Position numbers and translations under genes: made by a program
The notes under the pieces: generated by a model
The model's input: the letters and a program-made list of their open reading frames with translations, nothing else
Told to the model about the DNA's origin: nothing
The model's database searches: none
Source of the DNA: Pradoshia eiseniae
GTDB lineage: Bacteria; Bacillota; Bacilli; Bacillales; Pradoshiaceae
Direction of reading: 5' to 3'
DNA: 64,000 bases
Assembly: GCF_002946355.1 (NCBI RefSeq)
Contig: NZ_PKOZ01000001.1
Location: 248,001 to 312,000 of the forward strand
Part shown: one piece after another, positions 37,677 through 46,975 of the stretch
Position numbering within the stretch: position 1 is the first letter of the stretch
How the letters are laid out: each line of letters begins with the position of its first letter

Positions 37677-37961
37677 CGTTTATGATTTCCATGCTGGCAG
37701 GTGTTAATGTTTTTATGCATAGAGTTTGTATAACAATTCAGTATATTCATTTGGCGTTGAAACAGCTCAAATGTACAGATATTATCAATGATTATATTTA
37801 ATGATGTTTTTAGACGTTTGTATGTAAGATGAAATAATTTTGAAAAGAAGTTTTTGTGTGTTAAAATTCATTTTGTTGTATATATATAATTTTTATGGTT
37901 TAATAGTTTTTATGAAAAGTAGAAGCAACATGAATTTATAAACATTTTGGGGGAAAGACAA
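37677..37961 (+). promoter_or_regulatory. AT-rich promoter region of artPQR
   Basis: No gene here. A possible sigma-A promoter is TTGTAT (37876-37881), 17 nt, TTTAAT (37899-37904). An AhrC half-site-like ATGCAT follows TTTTT near 37710-37720, but it is not a convincing full ARG box. Confidence 0.35.
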
Positions 37962-38750
37962 ATGAAAAAGTGGCTACTTAGTTTATTGACTGTTGTATTC
38001 GCGGGGGTTTTACTAAGCGCATGCGGCAGCAGCGAAGAATCTGGCAGTGACGGCTCAAGCGATAAAAAGGTATTGAAAATGGTGACTTCGGCTGATTACA
38101 AACCTTTTGAATATATTGATACGGCTAAGAGTGAAGAGATTATCGGATTTGATGTTGATTTAGCGAAGACTGTGGCAGAGAAGCTGGGCTATGAGCTAGA
38201 GGTATCTGACATGGACTTCGGCGGGCTGATTACCGCGCTGAAAAATGGACAGGCTGATCTTGTATTAGCTGGAATGACACCAACAGAGAAACGCGAAGAA
38301 AGTGTTGATTTCTCAGATATTTATTATACATCCAACCATATGGTAGTGACAGCTAAAGATAGCGGCATTTCCTCAGCTGAAGGCCTTGAAGGAAAAACAG
38401 TAGGCGTACAGATGGGCTCTATTCAGGAAACAACCGCTGATGAGCTTGCGAAAACGATTGATATGGCTGTTGAAGACCGGAACCGGATTCCTGAGCTTGT
38501 ACAGGAAATCAAGTCAGGACGCTTTGACGCGGCTATCATTGAAGACACAGTTGCCGAAGGATATCTTGCAAAGAATGATGATCTGACCGGTTTTGTGCTT
38601 GAACAAAGTGAAGAGGAAGTTGGCTATGCGATGGCATTCCCTAAAGGCAGTGAATTACGTGACCAATTTAACGCGGAACTTCAAAAAATGAAGGAAAGCG
38701 GAGAGTTAGAAGAATTAGTGCTGAAATGGTTTGATGCAGACGCTGAATAA
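37962..38750 (+). CDS. artP: Arginine ABC transporter substrate-binding lipoprotein
   Basis: The 262-aa protein has a lipoprotein signal peptide with lipobox LLSACGS and the periplasmic-binding-protein type 3 fold (ADYKPFEYIDTA, IIGFDVDLAKTVAEKLGYEL, GMTPTEKREESVDFSDIYYTS). It binds an amino acid, most likely arginine by similarity of order and sequence to B. subtilis artPQR (yqiXYZ). ATG 37962 follows TTGGGGGAAAG. Confidence 0.92.
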   Translation: MKKWLLSLLTVVFAGVLLSACGSSEESGSDGSSDKKVLKMVTSADYKPFEYIDTAKSEEIIGFDVDLAKTVAEKLGYELEVSDMDFGGLITALKNGQADLVLAGMTPTEKREESVDFSDIYYTSNHMVVTAKDSGISSAEGLEGKTVGVQMGSIQETTADELAKTIDMAVEDRNRIPELVQEIKSGRFDAAIIEDTVAEGYLAKNDDLTGFVLEQSEEEVGYAMAFPKGSELRDQFNAELQKMKESGELEELVLKWFDADAE

Positions 38751-38761
38751 ATTGGATGGAA

Positions 38762-38798
38762 AATTTCAGAAGGAGCTCGTTCCTTCTGGAATTTTTCT
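38762..38798 (+). terminator. Hairpin between artP and artQ
   Basis: AATTTCAGAAGGA, loop GCTCG, TCCTTCTGGAATTT, then TTCTTTT. Placed inside the operon, it should lower transcript for artQ and artR relative to the abundant binding protein ArtP. Confidence 0.78.
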
Positions 38799-38863
38799 TT
38801 TCTGTTCGACTCCTCAGCCCTCATTTCAATTTCCCGCGATATGATAGATGAAGAAGGAGAAAC

Positions 38864-39526
38864 ATGACTATGAATTTAGACTTTACCGGGATTATCCCGT
38901 CGATGCCTTATATTTTGGAAGGGGTGAAAATCACCCTTCAAATCGCAGCGCTTGCTGCTGTTTTCGGTTTTATTTTAGGGACAGTACTAGCGCTTTGCAA
39001 AATCTCAAAGCTTAAAGCGTTGATTTGGCTGGCTGATTTCTACACTAGCATTTTCCGCGGCACACCCCTCGTGCTCCAGTTGATGATTATTTATTTTGCG
39101 TCACCGCAATTATTCGGTTTTCAGATTGAAGGATATTGGGCGGCTGTCTTATCCTTCTCCTTGAATTCGGGTGCTTACATATCGGAGATCATCCGAGGCG
39201 GAATCTTGGCTGTCGATAAAGGACAGAAAGAAGCGGCAATGGCTTTGGGAGTGCCTTATACAAGCATGATGGCGAACATTATTCTGCCACAGGCCTATAA
39301 GAATATTCTTCCGGCCTTAATGAATGAATTTATTACCTTGACGAAGGAATCCGCCATTGTAACGACAATTGGTGTTATGGATATTATGAGAAGGGCCTAC
39401 CAGGTAGGGGGCGAGACATTCCAATACTTAGAGCCGCTCTTGTTTGCGGGACTCATTTATTATGTGCTCGTCATGATTCTCACGTTTATTGGAAAAATGG
39501 TTGAAAAGAGGTTGCAGCATTCATGA
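38864..39526 (+). CDS. artQ: Arginine ABC transporter permease
   Basis: This 220-aa His/Glu/Gln/Arg-type permease has about five membrane helices and the ABC contact loop ([25 protein letters not shown]). It follows AGAAGGAGA. It overlaps artR by 4 nt. Together with ArtP and ArtR it forms a high-affinity uptake system for arginine or a similar basic amino acid. Confidence 0.93.
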   Translation: MTMNLDFTGIIPSMPYILEGVKITLQIAALAAVFGFILGTVLALCKISKLKALIWLADFYTSIFRGTPLVLQLMIIYFASPQLFGFQIEGYWAAVLSFSLNSGAYISEIIRGGILAVDKGQKEAAMALGVPYTSMMANIILPQAYKNILPALMNEFITLTKESAIVTTIGVMDIMRRAYQVGGETFQYLEPLLFAGLIYYVLVMILTFIGKMVEKRLQHS

Positions 39527-40245
39527 TTAAAGTGGAGAATCTACAAAAGAACTTCGGGAAATTAGAAGTCTTAAAAGGAATCACGACAGAAATCAAGGAG
39601 GGGGAAGTGATTGCGGTCATCGGTCCTTCTGGTTCTGGTAAGTCAACTTTTCTTCGCTGCTTGAACCTGATGGAAACGCCAACTGGCGGAACTATTTGGA
39701 TTAAGGGTGAGGAAATTACCGCGCCGAAGACGAACGTCCTTGCCATGAGACAGAATGTCGGGATGGTATTCCAGCATTTCAATCTGTTCCCTCATAAGAC
39801 CGTTCTTGAAAATGTGACGTATGCACCAGTGAAAGTGAAGAAGATGACTAAGGGTGCAGCGAAGAAAGAGGCAATGGATATTCTTGCTAAGGTCGGGATG
39901 GCAGAGAAGGCAAATGAATATCCAGGACAGCTTTCTGGCGGGCAAAAGCAGCGGGTCGCAATTGCACGTGCACTTGCAATGAAGCCAGAGATCATGCTGT
40001 TTGACGAGCCGACTTCAGCTCTTGATCCGGAGATGGTTAAAGAAGTGCTTGAAGTTATGAAGTCATTGGCAAATTCAGGGATGACCATGGCGATTGTCAC
40101 ACATGAGATGGGGTTTGCGAAGGAAGTCGCAGACAGGGTGCTATTTTTGGATGGCGGTGTCATCGTAGAAGACAGCGCTCCAGAGCTTTTCTTTACCTCG
40201 CCTAAATCACAGCGCGCAAAAGAGTTCTTGCAGAAAGTATTATAA
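39523..40245 (+). CDS. artR: Arginine ABC transporter ATP-binding protein
   Basis: The 240-aa ATPase has Walker [10 protein letters not shown]-loop [15 protein letters not shown], signature [15 protein letters not shown], and Walker [15 protein letters not shown], all characteristic of polar amino acid importers (GlnQ/HisP group). It overlaps artQ and ends the operon before a terminator. Confidence 0.95.
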   Translation: MIKVENLQKNFGKLEVLKGITTEIKEGEVIAVIGPSGSGKSTFLRCLNLMETPTGGTIWIKGEEITAPKTNVLAMRQNVGMVFQHFNLFPHKTVLENVTYAPVKVKKMTKGAAKKEAMDILAKVGMAEKANEYPGQLSGGQKQRVAIARALAMKPEIMLFDEPTSALDPEMVKEVLEVMKSLANSGMTMAIVTHEMGFAKEVADRVLFLDGGVIVEDSAPELFFTSPKSQRAKEFLQKVL

Positions 40246-40261
40246 ATAGCCTATTCTTAAG

Positions 40262-40294
40262 AAAGATATTCTGATGCTCAGAATATCTTTTTTT
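40262..40294 (+). terminator. Terminator of artPQR
   Basis: AAAGATATTCTGA, loop TGC, TCAGAATATCTTTTTTT. Confidence 0.93.
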
Positions 40295-40324
40295 GGGTAC
40301 ATTACTTATCGGGGTGATACATAA

Positions 40325-41299
40325 ATGTTCAAAATCGGCTACCGAACGATAAAAACGGCTATTGGTACACCAGTGGCTATTTATATAGCGCAATTAATTG
40401 GTCTCCACAGTTTTGCTTCCGCAGGGATTATTACCATTTTATGCATTCAGCGCACGAAGAAAAAATCGCTCAGGGCAGCATGGGACCGCTTTGTTGCCTG
40501 TTTAATCGCGATGGCTTATTCCTATCTGTTCTTCGAATGGATTGCCTACACGCCGCCTGTGATTGGATTAATGCTTCTGTTTTTCATTCCGACTACAGTT
40601 GCACTGAGAGTTTCTGGCGGGATTGTGACAAGCTCCGTAATTATTCTTCATTTATATGCATCTAACTCCATTACGGTGGATACCTTGCTGAATGAGGTAG
40701 GTCTTGTGGTTATAGGAATAAGCGTAGCCTTTCTAGTGAATTTCTATATGCCGAGCATGGATCGTGAACTTGTTGAGTACAAGAACAAAATAGAAAATTT
40801 ATACAGAATTATATTAAGGGAATTAAGTGAATACCTGGTAACCGGAAACAGCATATGGACAGGCAAGGAAATTATTGAGGCGGATAATGCCATCAAGAAA
40901 GCTGTTTATTATGCTGCTCTCGATCTTGAGAATCATATTACCGGAAGTGAGGACTCCTATTATCATTACTTTAAGCTAAGGGAGAGGCAGCTCGCTATTT
41001 TAAAGAGAATTCTCCCGCTCGCTGGGAAGATGGATTTGTCTGAACATGAGGGCAGCCGGGAGATTGGCGAATTCATAGGCCATTTGAGCGATAATGTCCA
41101 TCATCGGAACACGACAGAAGAGCATATCAAACAGCTTGATGACCTGCTTGATAATTTGAAGAAAAAGGAAATACCGTCAAACTTCGACGAGTTTGAACGC
41201 CGCGCTGCTCTTTTCCAGTTGGGGAAGGAATTGCGGGACTATCTCGTCATCAAGAGTACAGTGAAGCCGCTGCCATTTACGAAAATTAAGCAGGATTGA
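40325..41299 (+). CDS. yqjA: Aromatic acid exporter family (ArAE_1) membrane protein YqjA
   Basis: The 324-aa protein has about four to five membrane helices in the first 145 residues (GYRTIKTAIGTPVAIYIAQLIG at the start) and a cytoplasmic helical C-terminal domain with a long charged stretch. This is the layout of the ArAE_1 family and its C-terminal domain. Position after artR equals B. subtilis yqjA. The substrate is not known. Confidence 0.88.
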   Translation: MFKIGYRTIKTAIGTPVAIYIAQLIGLHSFASAGIITILCIQRTKKKSLRAAWDRFVACLIAMAYSYLFFEWIAYTPPVIGLMLLFFIPTTVALRVSGGIVTSSVIILHLYASNSITVDTLLNEVGLVVIGISVAFLVNFYMPSMDRELVEYKNKIENLYRIILRELSEYLVTGNSIWTGKEIIEADNAIKKAVYYAALDLENHITGSEDSYYHYFKLRERQLAILKRILPLAGKMDLSEHEGSREIGEFIGHLSDNVHHRNTTEEHIKQLDDLLDNLKKKEIPSNFDEFERRAALFQLGKELRDYLVIKSTVKPLPFTKIKQD

Positions 41300-41348
41300 A
41301 TAAGCGATCTGGATTGATCAGATACTAGATTAAAAAAGGTGATATGCT

Positions 41349-41876
41349 ATGAACATGCTCCCATCACTCTTGTTTCTGATTCATCTTATCTCGCCGATTT
41401 GGCCGCTTGGCCAGAACCCTCTTCCTGGCGATCCGTTTATCATAATCAACAAGCAGACTAATGAACTGTTCTTCTATGAGGATGAAAAGGAAATCCTTCA
41501 TTATTCAGTGGCAACCGGCAGGGAGACGAAGGATACGCCAATTGGTCTGTATACAATTGTGACAAAGTTCAAGAATCCCGAGTATTCAAGCAAGCGCATA
41601 CCTTCTAAGAACCCGGAAAATCCGCTAGGCACCAGATGGATGGGATTTGATGCGCGTAAGACAAATGGCCGCGTATATGGAATCCATGGCACCAACAAAG
41701 AAGACACCATCGGGAAGCATATATCCCATGGGTGCATCCGTATGAAAAACAAGGAGGCTGAGCGTTTGTTCACTCGCGTTCCGATTGGGACGAAGGTGTA
41801 TATATACTCAGGTAAAGAGCCACCCCTTCATTATGCAAAGCTGCATGGCGCCGTCCGTGCAGATACTGAGCCTTAA
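41349..41876 (+). CDS. L,D-transpeptidase (YkuD family)
   Basis: The 175-aa protein has a short N-terminal hydrophobic signal-like segment and a YkuD catalytic domain with His113 (GIHGT) and the active-site ISHGCIRM (His127, Cys129). Such enzymes form or exchange 3-3 peptide bridges in peptidoglycan outside the membrane. There is no LysM domain. It starts after AAAAAAGGTG and is 49 nt after yqjA. Confidence 0.9.
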   Translation: MNMLPSLLFLIHLISPIWPLGQNPLPGDPFIIINKQTNELFFYEDEKEILHYSVATGRETKDTPIGLYTIVTKFKNPEYSSKRIPSKNPENPLGTRWMGFDARKTNGRVYGIHGTNKEDTIGKHISHGCIRMKNKEAERLFTRVPIGTKVYIYSGKEPPLHYAKLHGAVRADTEP

Positions 41877-41883
41877 AAATATA

Positions 41884-41936
41884 AAAACACCAGCTTGATG
41901 CCTGCTGCCGTAGGCAGGGACAACTGGTGTTTTTTA
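41884..41936. terminator. Terminator between the transpeptidase gene and prli42
   Basis: AACACCAG...CTGGTGTT with an inner CCTGC/GCAGG stem, followed by six T on the plus strand. It lies between convergent genes and the A-rich 5' side may let it work for prli42 too. Confidence 0.82.
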
Positions 41937-41942
41937 TTGTTT

Positions 41943-42038
41943 CTATAAAAAAGCGGAAATTCCTGATAGCAGGGTAACTACTACCATGGTAATAATCATT
42001 AAGTAGACGATGATTTTTTGAGTACGCTTATTAGACAT
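41943..42038 (-). CDS. prli42: Stressosome-associated membrane miniprotein Prli42
   Basis: A 31-aa minus-strand gene, preceded by AAGGAGTGGAATTC at ideal spacing. The sequence begins MSNKRTQKIIVYLMIITMVV and continues as one hydrophobic helix ending GISAFL. This pattern (basic MSNK N-terminus then a single helix, 31 residues) is that of Prli42, which tethers the stressosome to the membrane in Listeria and is conserved in Bacillus. Its position near yqjC-yqjD is consistent. Confidence 0.88.
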   Translation of the reverse strand: MSNKRTQKIIVYLMIITMVVVTLLSGISAFL

Positions 42039-42191
42039 GAATTCCACTCCTTATTTCCTCATGATTTGATACTACTATTTTTAGCCTTCCTCCTCAAGTG
42101 AAAAAAATTTTCTTCTCTTTCAAGGTATATGCCTTTATAGAATTTTACGAATGTTCTATTATTTAAATAGGTAAAAAAAGGGAGGATGAGC

Positions 42192-42605
42192 ATGCAAAGG
42201 GGAATCAACCATATAGGAATCGCCGTTAAATCTATTTCGGAAGCGCTTCCTCTATACGAGGATGTGTTTGGGATGATTAACGAAGGGGAGGAAATTGTTC
42301 CAAGCCAAAAAGTTAGGGTTGCCTTCCTTTCAGCTGGGAACACACGGATTGAATTGCTTGAGCCGCTGGATGGGACAAGCGCAATCGCGAAATTTATTGA
42401 AACAAAAGGAGAGGGGATTCATCATATTGCGCTTGAGGTATCAAGCATCAAGGATCGAATCGCCGAACTGAAAGAAAAAGGACTGCAGTTGATTGATGAA
42501 GAACCGAGGCCTGGTGCACACCATACAGAAGTGGCATTCATACATCCTAAGTCAGTACATAGGGTTTTGGTTGAATTATGCGAGAAACCGAAACGGGAGG
42601 AATAA
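42192..42605 (+). CDS. mce: Methylmalonyl-CoA epimerase
   Basis: The 137-aa vicinal oxygen chelate protein has the metal-binding pattern NHIGIAVKS (His), IELLEPLDG (Glu), HHIALEV (His) and VLVELCE (Glu). It interconverts (S)- and (R)-methylmalonyl-CoA, linking propionyl-CoA carboxylation to the mutase at 32-36 kb. ATG 42192 is 6 nt after GGGAGG; the ATG at 42186 overlaps that site. The B. subtilis equivalent is yqjC. The carboxyltransferase gene follows. Confidence 0.92.
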   Translation: MQRGINHIGIAVKSISEALPLYEDVFGMINEGEEIVPSQKVRVAFLSAGNTRIELLEPLDGTSAIAKFIETKGEGIHHIALEVSSIKDRIAELKEKGLQLIDEEPRPGAHHTEVAFIHPKSVHRVLVELCEKPKREE

Positions 42606-42607
42606 GG

Positions 42608-44155
42608 GTGGATATTTACGAGAAGATCACGGAGCTGTATGACAGAAGGAATGATATTGAGCTTGGCGGCGGATTCGAGAAAATTGAGAAGCAGCATGAG
42701 AAGGGGAAATTGACTGCCAGGGAACGGATTGACCTTCTTGTAGATGAGGATAGCTTTGTTGAATTATATGCTTTTGTCGAACACCGGAATAAAGATTTTG
42801 GATTAGACCAGGTTAAAGGGCCAGGGGATGGCGTAGTGACCGGCTATGGAAAGATAGACGGCAGGCCTGTATACATATTTTCACAGGATTTCACCGTATT
42901 TGGGGGGGCGCTTGGCGAGATGCATGCCAAGAAAATCTCCAACATTATGGATTTGGCCGCAAAGAATGGAGCTCCGATTATAGGCTTGAATGACTCAGGG
43001 GGAGCGAGGATTCAAGAGGGGGTCACATCTCTTGATGGATATGGACATGTATTCTATCGGAATGTAATTTATTCAGGTGTGGTCCCGCAAATTTCTGTCA
43101 TCATGGGACCATGTGCAGGAGGGGCTGTCTATTCACCAGCTATCACTGATTTTGTTTTCATGGTGGATAAGACGAGCCAAATGTTCATCACGGGACCTAA
43201 GGTAATTGAAACCGTCACAGGGGAGAAAATCAGCTCAGAGGACCTGGGCGGAGCAAAGGTTCATAATACGATAAGCGGCAATGCTCATTTTGAAGGGGAA
43301 ACAGAAGAAGAGACCTTAAAAATGGTGAGAAGGCTTGTGTCTTACCTGCCGCTTAACAATGATCAATTGCCGCCCCGCAAGGAATGGGATGATAAGAATG
43401 ATGACCGTCCAGATCTTTGTGATATCGTGCCATATGATGGGGTGCGCCCCTATGATGTCAGAAAGGTCGTCGTTGAAGTGGTGGATGAGGGCTCCTTCAT
43501 GGAGGTTCAGGCGGGATTCGCGAAGAATATCGTCGTTGGGCTTGCCCGTCTGCGCGGAGAAACAATCGGCCTTGTCTGCAATCAGCCAAAAAACATGGCA
43601 GGCGGACTTGATATCAATTCATCCGACAAGGCGGCCCGCTTCATCCGTTTTTGTGATTCCTTTAATATCCCAATCGTGACATTTGAGGATGTGTCTGGCT
43701 TCTTCCCGGGAATTAAGCAGGAGCATGGCGGCATCATTCGCCACGGAGCAAAGATCCTCTACGCCTATTCAGAGGCAACTGTTCCAAAGCTGACTGTCAT
43801 CCTGCGCAAAGCGTATGGCGGGGCATATGTCGCGCTTAACAGCAAATCCATCGGGGCAGATCTGGTTTATGCTTGGCCTAATGCGGAGATTGCTGTCATG
43901 GGTCCGCAAGGTGCTGCCAATATCATATTTGCCAGGGAAATCAATAATAGTCCAGACCCTGAGAAAGTGCGTCAGCAAAAGATTGAGGAATACCGTGAGA
44001 AGTTTGCCAACCCTTATGTGGCGGCAAGTCAAGGGATGGTCGATGATGTCATTGACCCGCGAGATACCCGCCTCAAAATTGCTCAGGCACTTGAGATACT
44101 TAGAACGAAAAAGGAAGTCCGGCCGGCGAAAAAACATGGGAATATTCCTTTATAA
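42608..44155 (+). CDS. yqjD: Propionyl-CoA/methylmalonyl-CoA carboxyltransferase subunit YqjD
   Basis: The 515-aa biotin-dependent carboxyltransferase has the two crotonase-like halves with the conserved LNDSGGARIQEGV, GPCAGGAVYSPA, NQPKNMAGGLDINSSDKAARF and RKAYGGAYVALNS. It probably acts as the beta subunit of propionyl-CoA carboxylase making (S)-methylmalonyl-CoA; a methylmalonyl-CoA decarboxylase alpha role is the alternative. GTG 42608 lies 7 nt after GGGAGG. No dedicated biotin carboxylase subunit is adjacent. Confidence 0.92.
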   Translation: MDIYEKITELYDRRNDIELGGGFEKIEKQHEKGKLTARERIDLLVDEDSFVELYAFVEHRNKDFGLDQVKGPGDGVVTGYGKIDGRPVYIFSQDFTVFGGALGEMHAKKISNIMDLAAKNGAPIIGLNDSGGARIQEGVTSLDGYGHVFYRNVIYSGVVPQISVIMGPCAGGAVYSPAITDFVFMVDKTSQMFITGPKVIETVTGEKISSEDLGGAKVHNTISGNAHFEGETEEETLKMVRRLVSYLPLNNDQLPPRKEWDDKNDDRPDLCDIVPYDGVRPYDVRKVVVEVVDEGSFMEVQAGFAKNIVVGLARLRGETIGLVCNQPKNMAGGLDINSSDKAARFIRFCDSFNIPIVTFEDVSGFFPGIKQEHGGIIRHGAKILYAYSEATVPKLTVILRKAYGGAYVALNSKSIGADLVYAWPNAEIAVMGPQGAANIIFAREINNSPDPEKVRQQKIEEYREKFANPYVAASQGMVDDVIDPRDTRLKIAQALEILRTKKEVRPAKKHGNIPL

Positions 44156-44173
44156 GACACTCAGATTGTAGAC

Positions 44174-44216
44174 AACAAGGGATTGAGAATGTTATTATTC
44201 TCAATCCCTTGTTTTT
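44174..44216 (+). terminator. Terminator after mce-yqjD
   Basis: AACAAGGGATTGAGAAT, loop, ATTCTCAATCCCTTGTTTTT. A 17-bp stem. Confidence 0.95.
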
Positions 44217-44391
44217 GCTAGGCATCCGTGAGTAGGTAGCCTTTATTGTAATTTTTCTGTATTTTCATAATTGTTATACTTAATAGGCAAAAACTGTCTA
44301 GAGCAGCTTCGGGTTCCTCCCTTTTCTTAAATGAAAAACATCGGTATACTAATAAGATAAAAGCTTAATTCCTGGTTAGGAGGAAGAAAGA

Positions 44392-45522
44392 ATGATTAAT
44401 GAAGAAAGATTATTGCAAGAATTTCTCGAATTAGTCCAAATCGATTCTGAAACAAAGAACGAAGGACAAATCTCAAAGGTATTAAAAGATAAATTCACGG
44501 CGCTTGGCCTGGATGTATACGAAGACAATGCCAAGGAAACAACCGGATTTGGAGCGGGCAACTTAATTTGTACGCTTCCTGGGAATGTGGAAGGTGCGGA
44601 TACGATCTATTTCACCTCCCATATGGATACGGTCACACCGGGTGCTGGCGTTAAGCCAAGCATTAAAGATGGATATGTCGTCACAGACGGGACAACCATC
44701 CTCGGGGCTGATGACAAGACAGGTCTGTCTGTCATGCTTGAGGTTTTACGTGTAATTAAGGAAAAAGACTTAAAGCACGGTACAATCCAATTTATCATTA
44801 CGGTTGGAGAAGAGTCCGGACTTGTTGGTGCGAAAGCTCTTGACCCATCCCTTATTAAAGCTACATACGGATTTGCATTGGACAGCGATGAAGAGGTTGG
44901 CAACATCATCGTCGCTGCGCCGACACAAGCAAAAATCAAGGCGGTTATCAAAGGTAAAACCGCTCATGCAGGCGTAGCTCCTGAAAAAGGTGTTTCAGCT
45001 ATCACAATCGCTGCAAAAGCAATTGCGAAAATGCCGCTTGGGCGCATTGATGAAGAAACAACAGCTAATATTGGCGTATTTGATTGTGCTAATAAACAAA
45101 CCAATATTGTTGTGGATCATGTTGAAATCTTGGCTGAAGCACGTTCCCTAATTACAGAAAAGATGGAGAAACAAGCTGCTCTCATGAAAGAGGCATTTGA
45201 ATCTGCAGCTGCTGAAATGGGCGGTACTGCTGAAGTTGAAATCGAGGTTATGTACCCTGGCTTCAAATATGGAGACGGCGACCATGTCGTTGAAGTAGCG
45301 AAGAAGGCTGCCAGAAAAATCGGCAGAGAACCTGAATTGAAGCATAGCGGAGGCGGGTCTGACGCAAATGTAATCGCTGGTCACGGCATCCCGACGGTCA
45401 ATCTGGCTGTAGGCTATGAAGACATTCACACAACGAATGAAAAAATGCCAATTGCTGAACTATATAAATTAGGCGAAATGGTATTGGCTATTATTGAAGA
45501 AGTAGCTGCTCCAACGAAGTAA
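44392..45522 (+). CDS. yqjE: Tripeptidase T-like M20 peptidase YqjE
   Basis: The 376-aa zinc metallopeptidase of the M20 family has TSHMDTVTPG (His and Asp ligands), LGADDKTG (bridging Asp), VGEESGLVGAK (catalytic and ligand Glu), LDSDEEVG, and the dimerisation domain at about residues 180-290. It most likely cleaves the N-terminal residue from tripeptides. The start follows GGTTAGGAGG. It equals B. subtilis yqjE in position and N-terminus. Confidence 0.94.
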   Translation: MINEERLLQEFLELVQIDSETKNEGQISKVLKDKFTALGLDVYEDNAKETTGFGAGNLICTLPGNVEGADTIYFTSHMDTVTPGAGVKPSIKDGYVVTDGTTILGADDKTGLSVMLEVLRVIKEKDLKHGTIQFIITVGEESGLVGAKALDPSLIKATYGFALDSDEEVGNIIVAAPTQAKIKAVIKGKTAHAGVAPEKGVSAITIAAKAIAKMPLGRIDEETTANIGVFDCANKQTNIVVDHVEILAEARSLITEKMEKQAALMKEAFESAAAEMGGTAEVEIEVMYPGFKYGDGDHVVEVAKKAARKIGREPELKHSGGGSDANVIAGHGIPTVNLAVGYEDIHTTNEKMPIAELYKLGEMVLAIIEEVAAPTK

Positions 45523-45537
45523 CAATGAAAGCAATGA

Positions 45538-45563
45538 GCCACCGGCATCACCGGTGGCTTCTT
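45538..45563 (+). terminator. Hairpin after yqjE
   Basis: GCCACCGG, loop CATCA, CCGGTGGC, then TTCTTTG. It is a likely, perhaps partial, terminator before the polymerase gene. Confidence 0.7.
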
Positions 45564-45614
45564 TGCCATCATGCATTTTTCAAGGAGCAGAATCGGGGGA
45601 GGTCTATAGACGAC

Positions 45615-46889
45615 ATGACAGCAGAAGGGAAGGCAAAAAAAGGCGGGCGCATCATCTTTCACGTGGATATGAATAGCTTCTATGCATCAGTGGAAATCGC
45701 ATTTGACCCATCGCTCAAGGGGAAGCCCTTGGCCATTGCCGGCAATGCGAAGGAACGCAGAGGCATTATTGTGACATGCAGCTATGAAGCGCGGAAATTT
45801 GGCGTGAAGACAACCATGCCTATCTGGCAAGCTCAAAAGCTTTGCCCGAAGCTGATAGTGATGGAGCCTAATTTTGACCGGTACCGAGCGGCCTCCCAAG
45901 GAATCTTTGAGCTGCTGCGCACCTTTACGCCTATCGTGGAGCCTGTCTCTATTGATGAGGGCTATCTTGACATCACCGACTATTGCGAAGGCCAATCGCC
46001 GATCAAGATCGCTCATACTATCCAGGAGCGCATCATGGATACGATGGGACTTCCTTGCAGTATTGGAATTGCACCAAATAAATTCTTGGCCAAAACCGCC
46101 TCTGATATGAAAAAGCCAATGGGAATTACCATTTTGCGCAAGCGGGAAGTGAAGGATAAGCTCTGGCCGCTACCAGTGGGAGAGATGCATGGCGTTGGGG
46201 AGAAAACAGCCCAAAAGCTTGCCACGATTCATATTAAGACAATCGGGGATTTAGCGAATGGCTATGAGGGTGCACTTGAAAAGCTGTTGGGAATTAATGG
46301 ACTCCGCCTAAAGGAACGGGCCAATGGCATAGACCGCCGTGAGGTCGACCCTGAATCGATTTTTGATTACAAGAGTGTCGGGAATTCTACGACTCTTCCG
46401 CGAGATATTACGAATCAGCAAGAATTATTCGCCGTGCTGAAACGCTTAAGTGAAAAAGTAAGTGCCAGGCTAAAGAAAAAAGAGTTATTAGCATCAAAAG
46501 TTCAAATTATGATACGCTATAAGGATAGAAGGACAGTCACTCGGGGTAAAACATTGGTAAACCCTATTATAAAGGGCGAGGATTTATACATGCATGCGAA
46601 GGACCTATTCGTAAAGAATTGGAATGGCGATCCTGTCCGTTTGCTCGGCGTCACCGCCAACGAGGTCATTGAGGCGCACGAGGCCATGAAGCAGCTAGAT
46701 TTATTCTCCTATACACAGGATGTGAAGGAAGTAAAGCTAGAGAGCGCTGTTAATGCGATTACAAGGAAATTTGGAAGTCAAATCATTAAAAAGGGCATTA
46801 AGATCCATGATAAGGATGCTGCGAGCAATACGAGCTTCAGCAAAGATTTTTTGCACCGGCCAAAGGATGATGGTCCTTATGGAAAATAG
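45615..46889 (+). CDS. dinB: DNA polymerase IV (Y-family translesion polymerase)
   Basis: The 424-aa enzyme has the Y-family motifs FHVDMNSFYASVE, the catalytic SIDEGYLDIT, ASDMKKPMG and the thumb region VGEKTAQKLATIHIKTIGDLA. It bypasses lesions during replication. A C-terminal beta-clamp-binding-like QLDLFSY is seen at about residue 365. ATG 45615 lies 12 nt after GGGGGAGG; the reading extends upstream to 45525 but that part overlaps the yqjE hairpin and is unconserved. B. subtilis equivalents are yqjH/polY1. Confidence 0.93.
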   Translation: MTAEGKAKKGGRIIFHVDMNSFYASVEIAFDPSLKGKPLAIAGNAKERRGIIVTCSYEARKFGVKTTMPIWQAQKLCPKLIVMEPNFDRYRAASQGIFELLRTFTPIVEPVSIDEGYLDITDYCEGQSPIKIAHTIQERIMDTMGLPCSIGIAPNKFLAKTASDMKKPMGITILRKREVKDKLWPLPVGEMHGVGEKTAQKLATIHIKTIGDLANGYEGALEKLLGINGLRLKERANGIDRREVDPESIFDYKSVGNSTTLPRDITNQQELFAVLKRLSEKVSARLKKKELLASKVQIMIRYKDRRTVTRGKTLVNPIIKGEDLYMHAKDLFVKNWNGDPVRLLGVTANEVIEAHEAMKQLDLFSYTQDVKEVKLESAVNAITRKFGSQIIKKGIKIHDKDAASNTSFSKDFLHRPKDDGPYGK

Positions 46890-46975
46890 GTTTCAGAACT
46901 TGCACAAATGGTGTAAAATTGCTAAGGTTAATACGGTTTATATAAGTGAATCCATGATTGAAAGGAATGTTAGCA

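Noticed and set aside
37677-37961. ARG box upstream of artP
   Set aside because: Only one half-site (TTTTTATGCAT) resembles the operator; the other half does not match.
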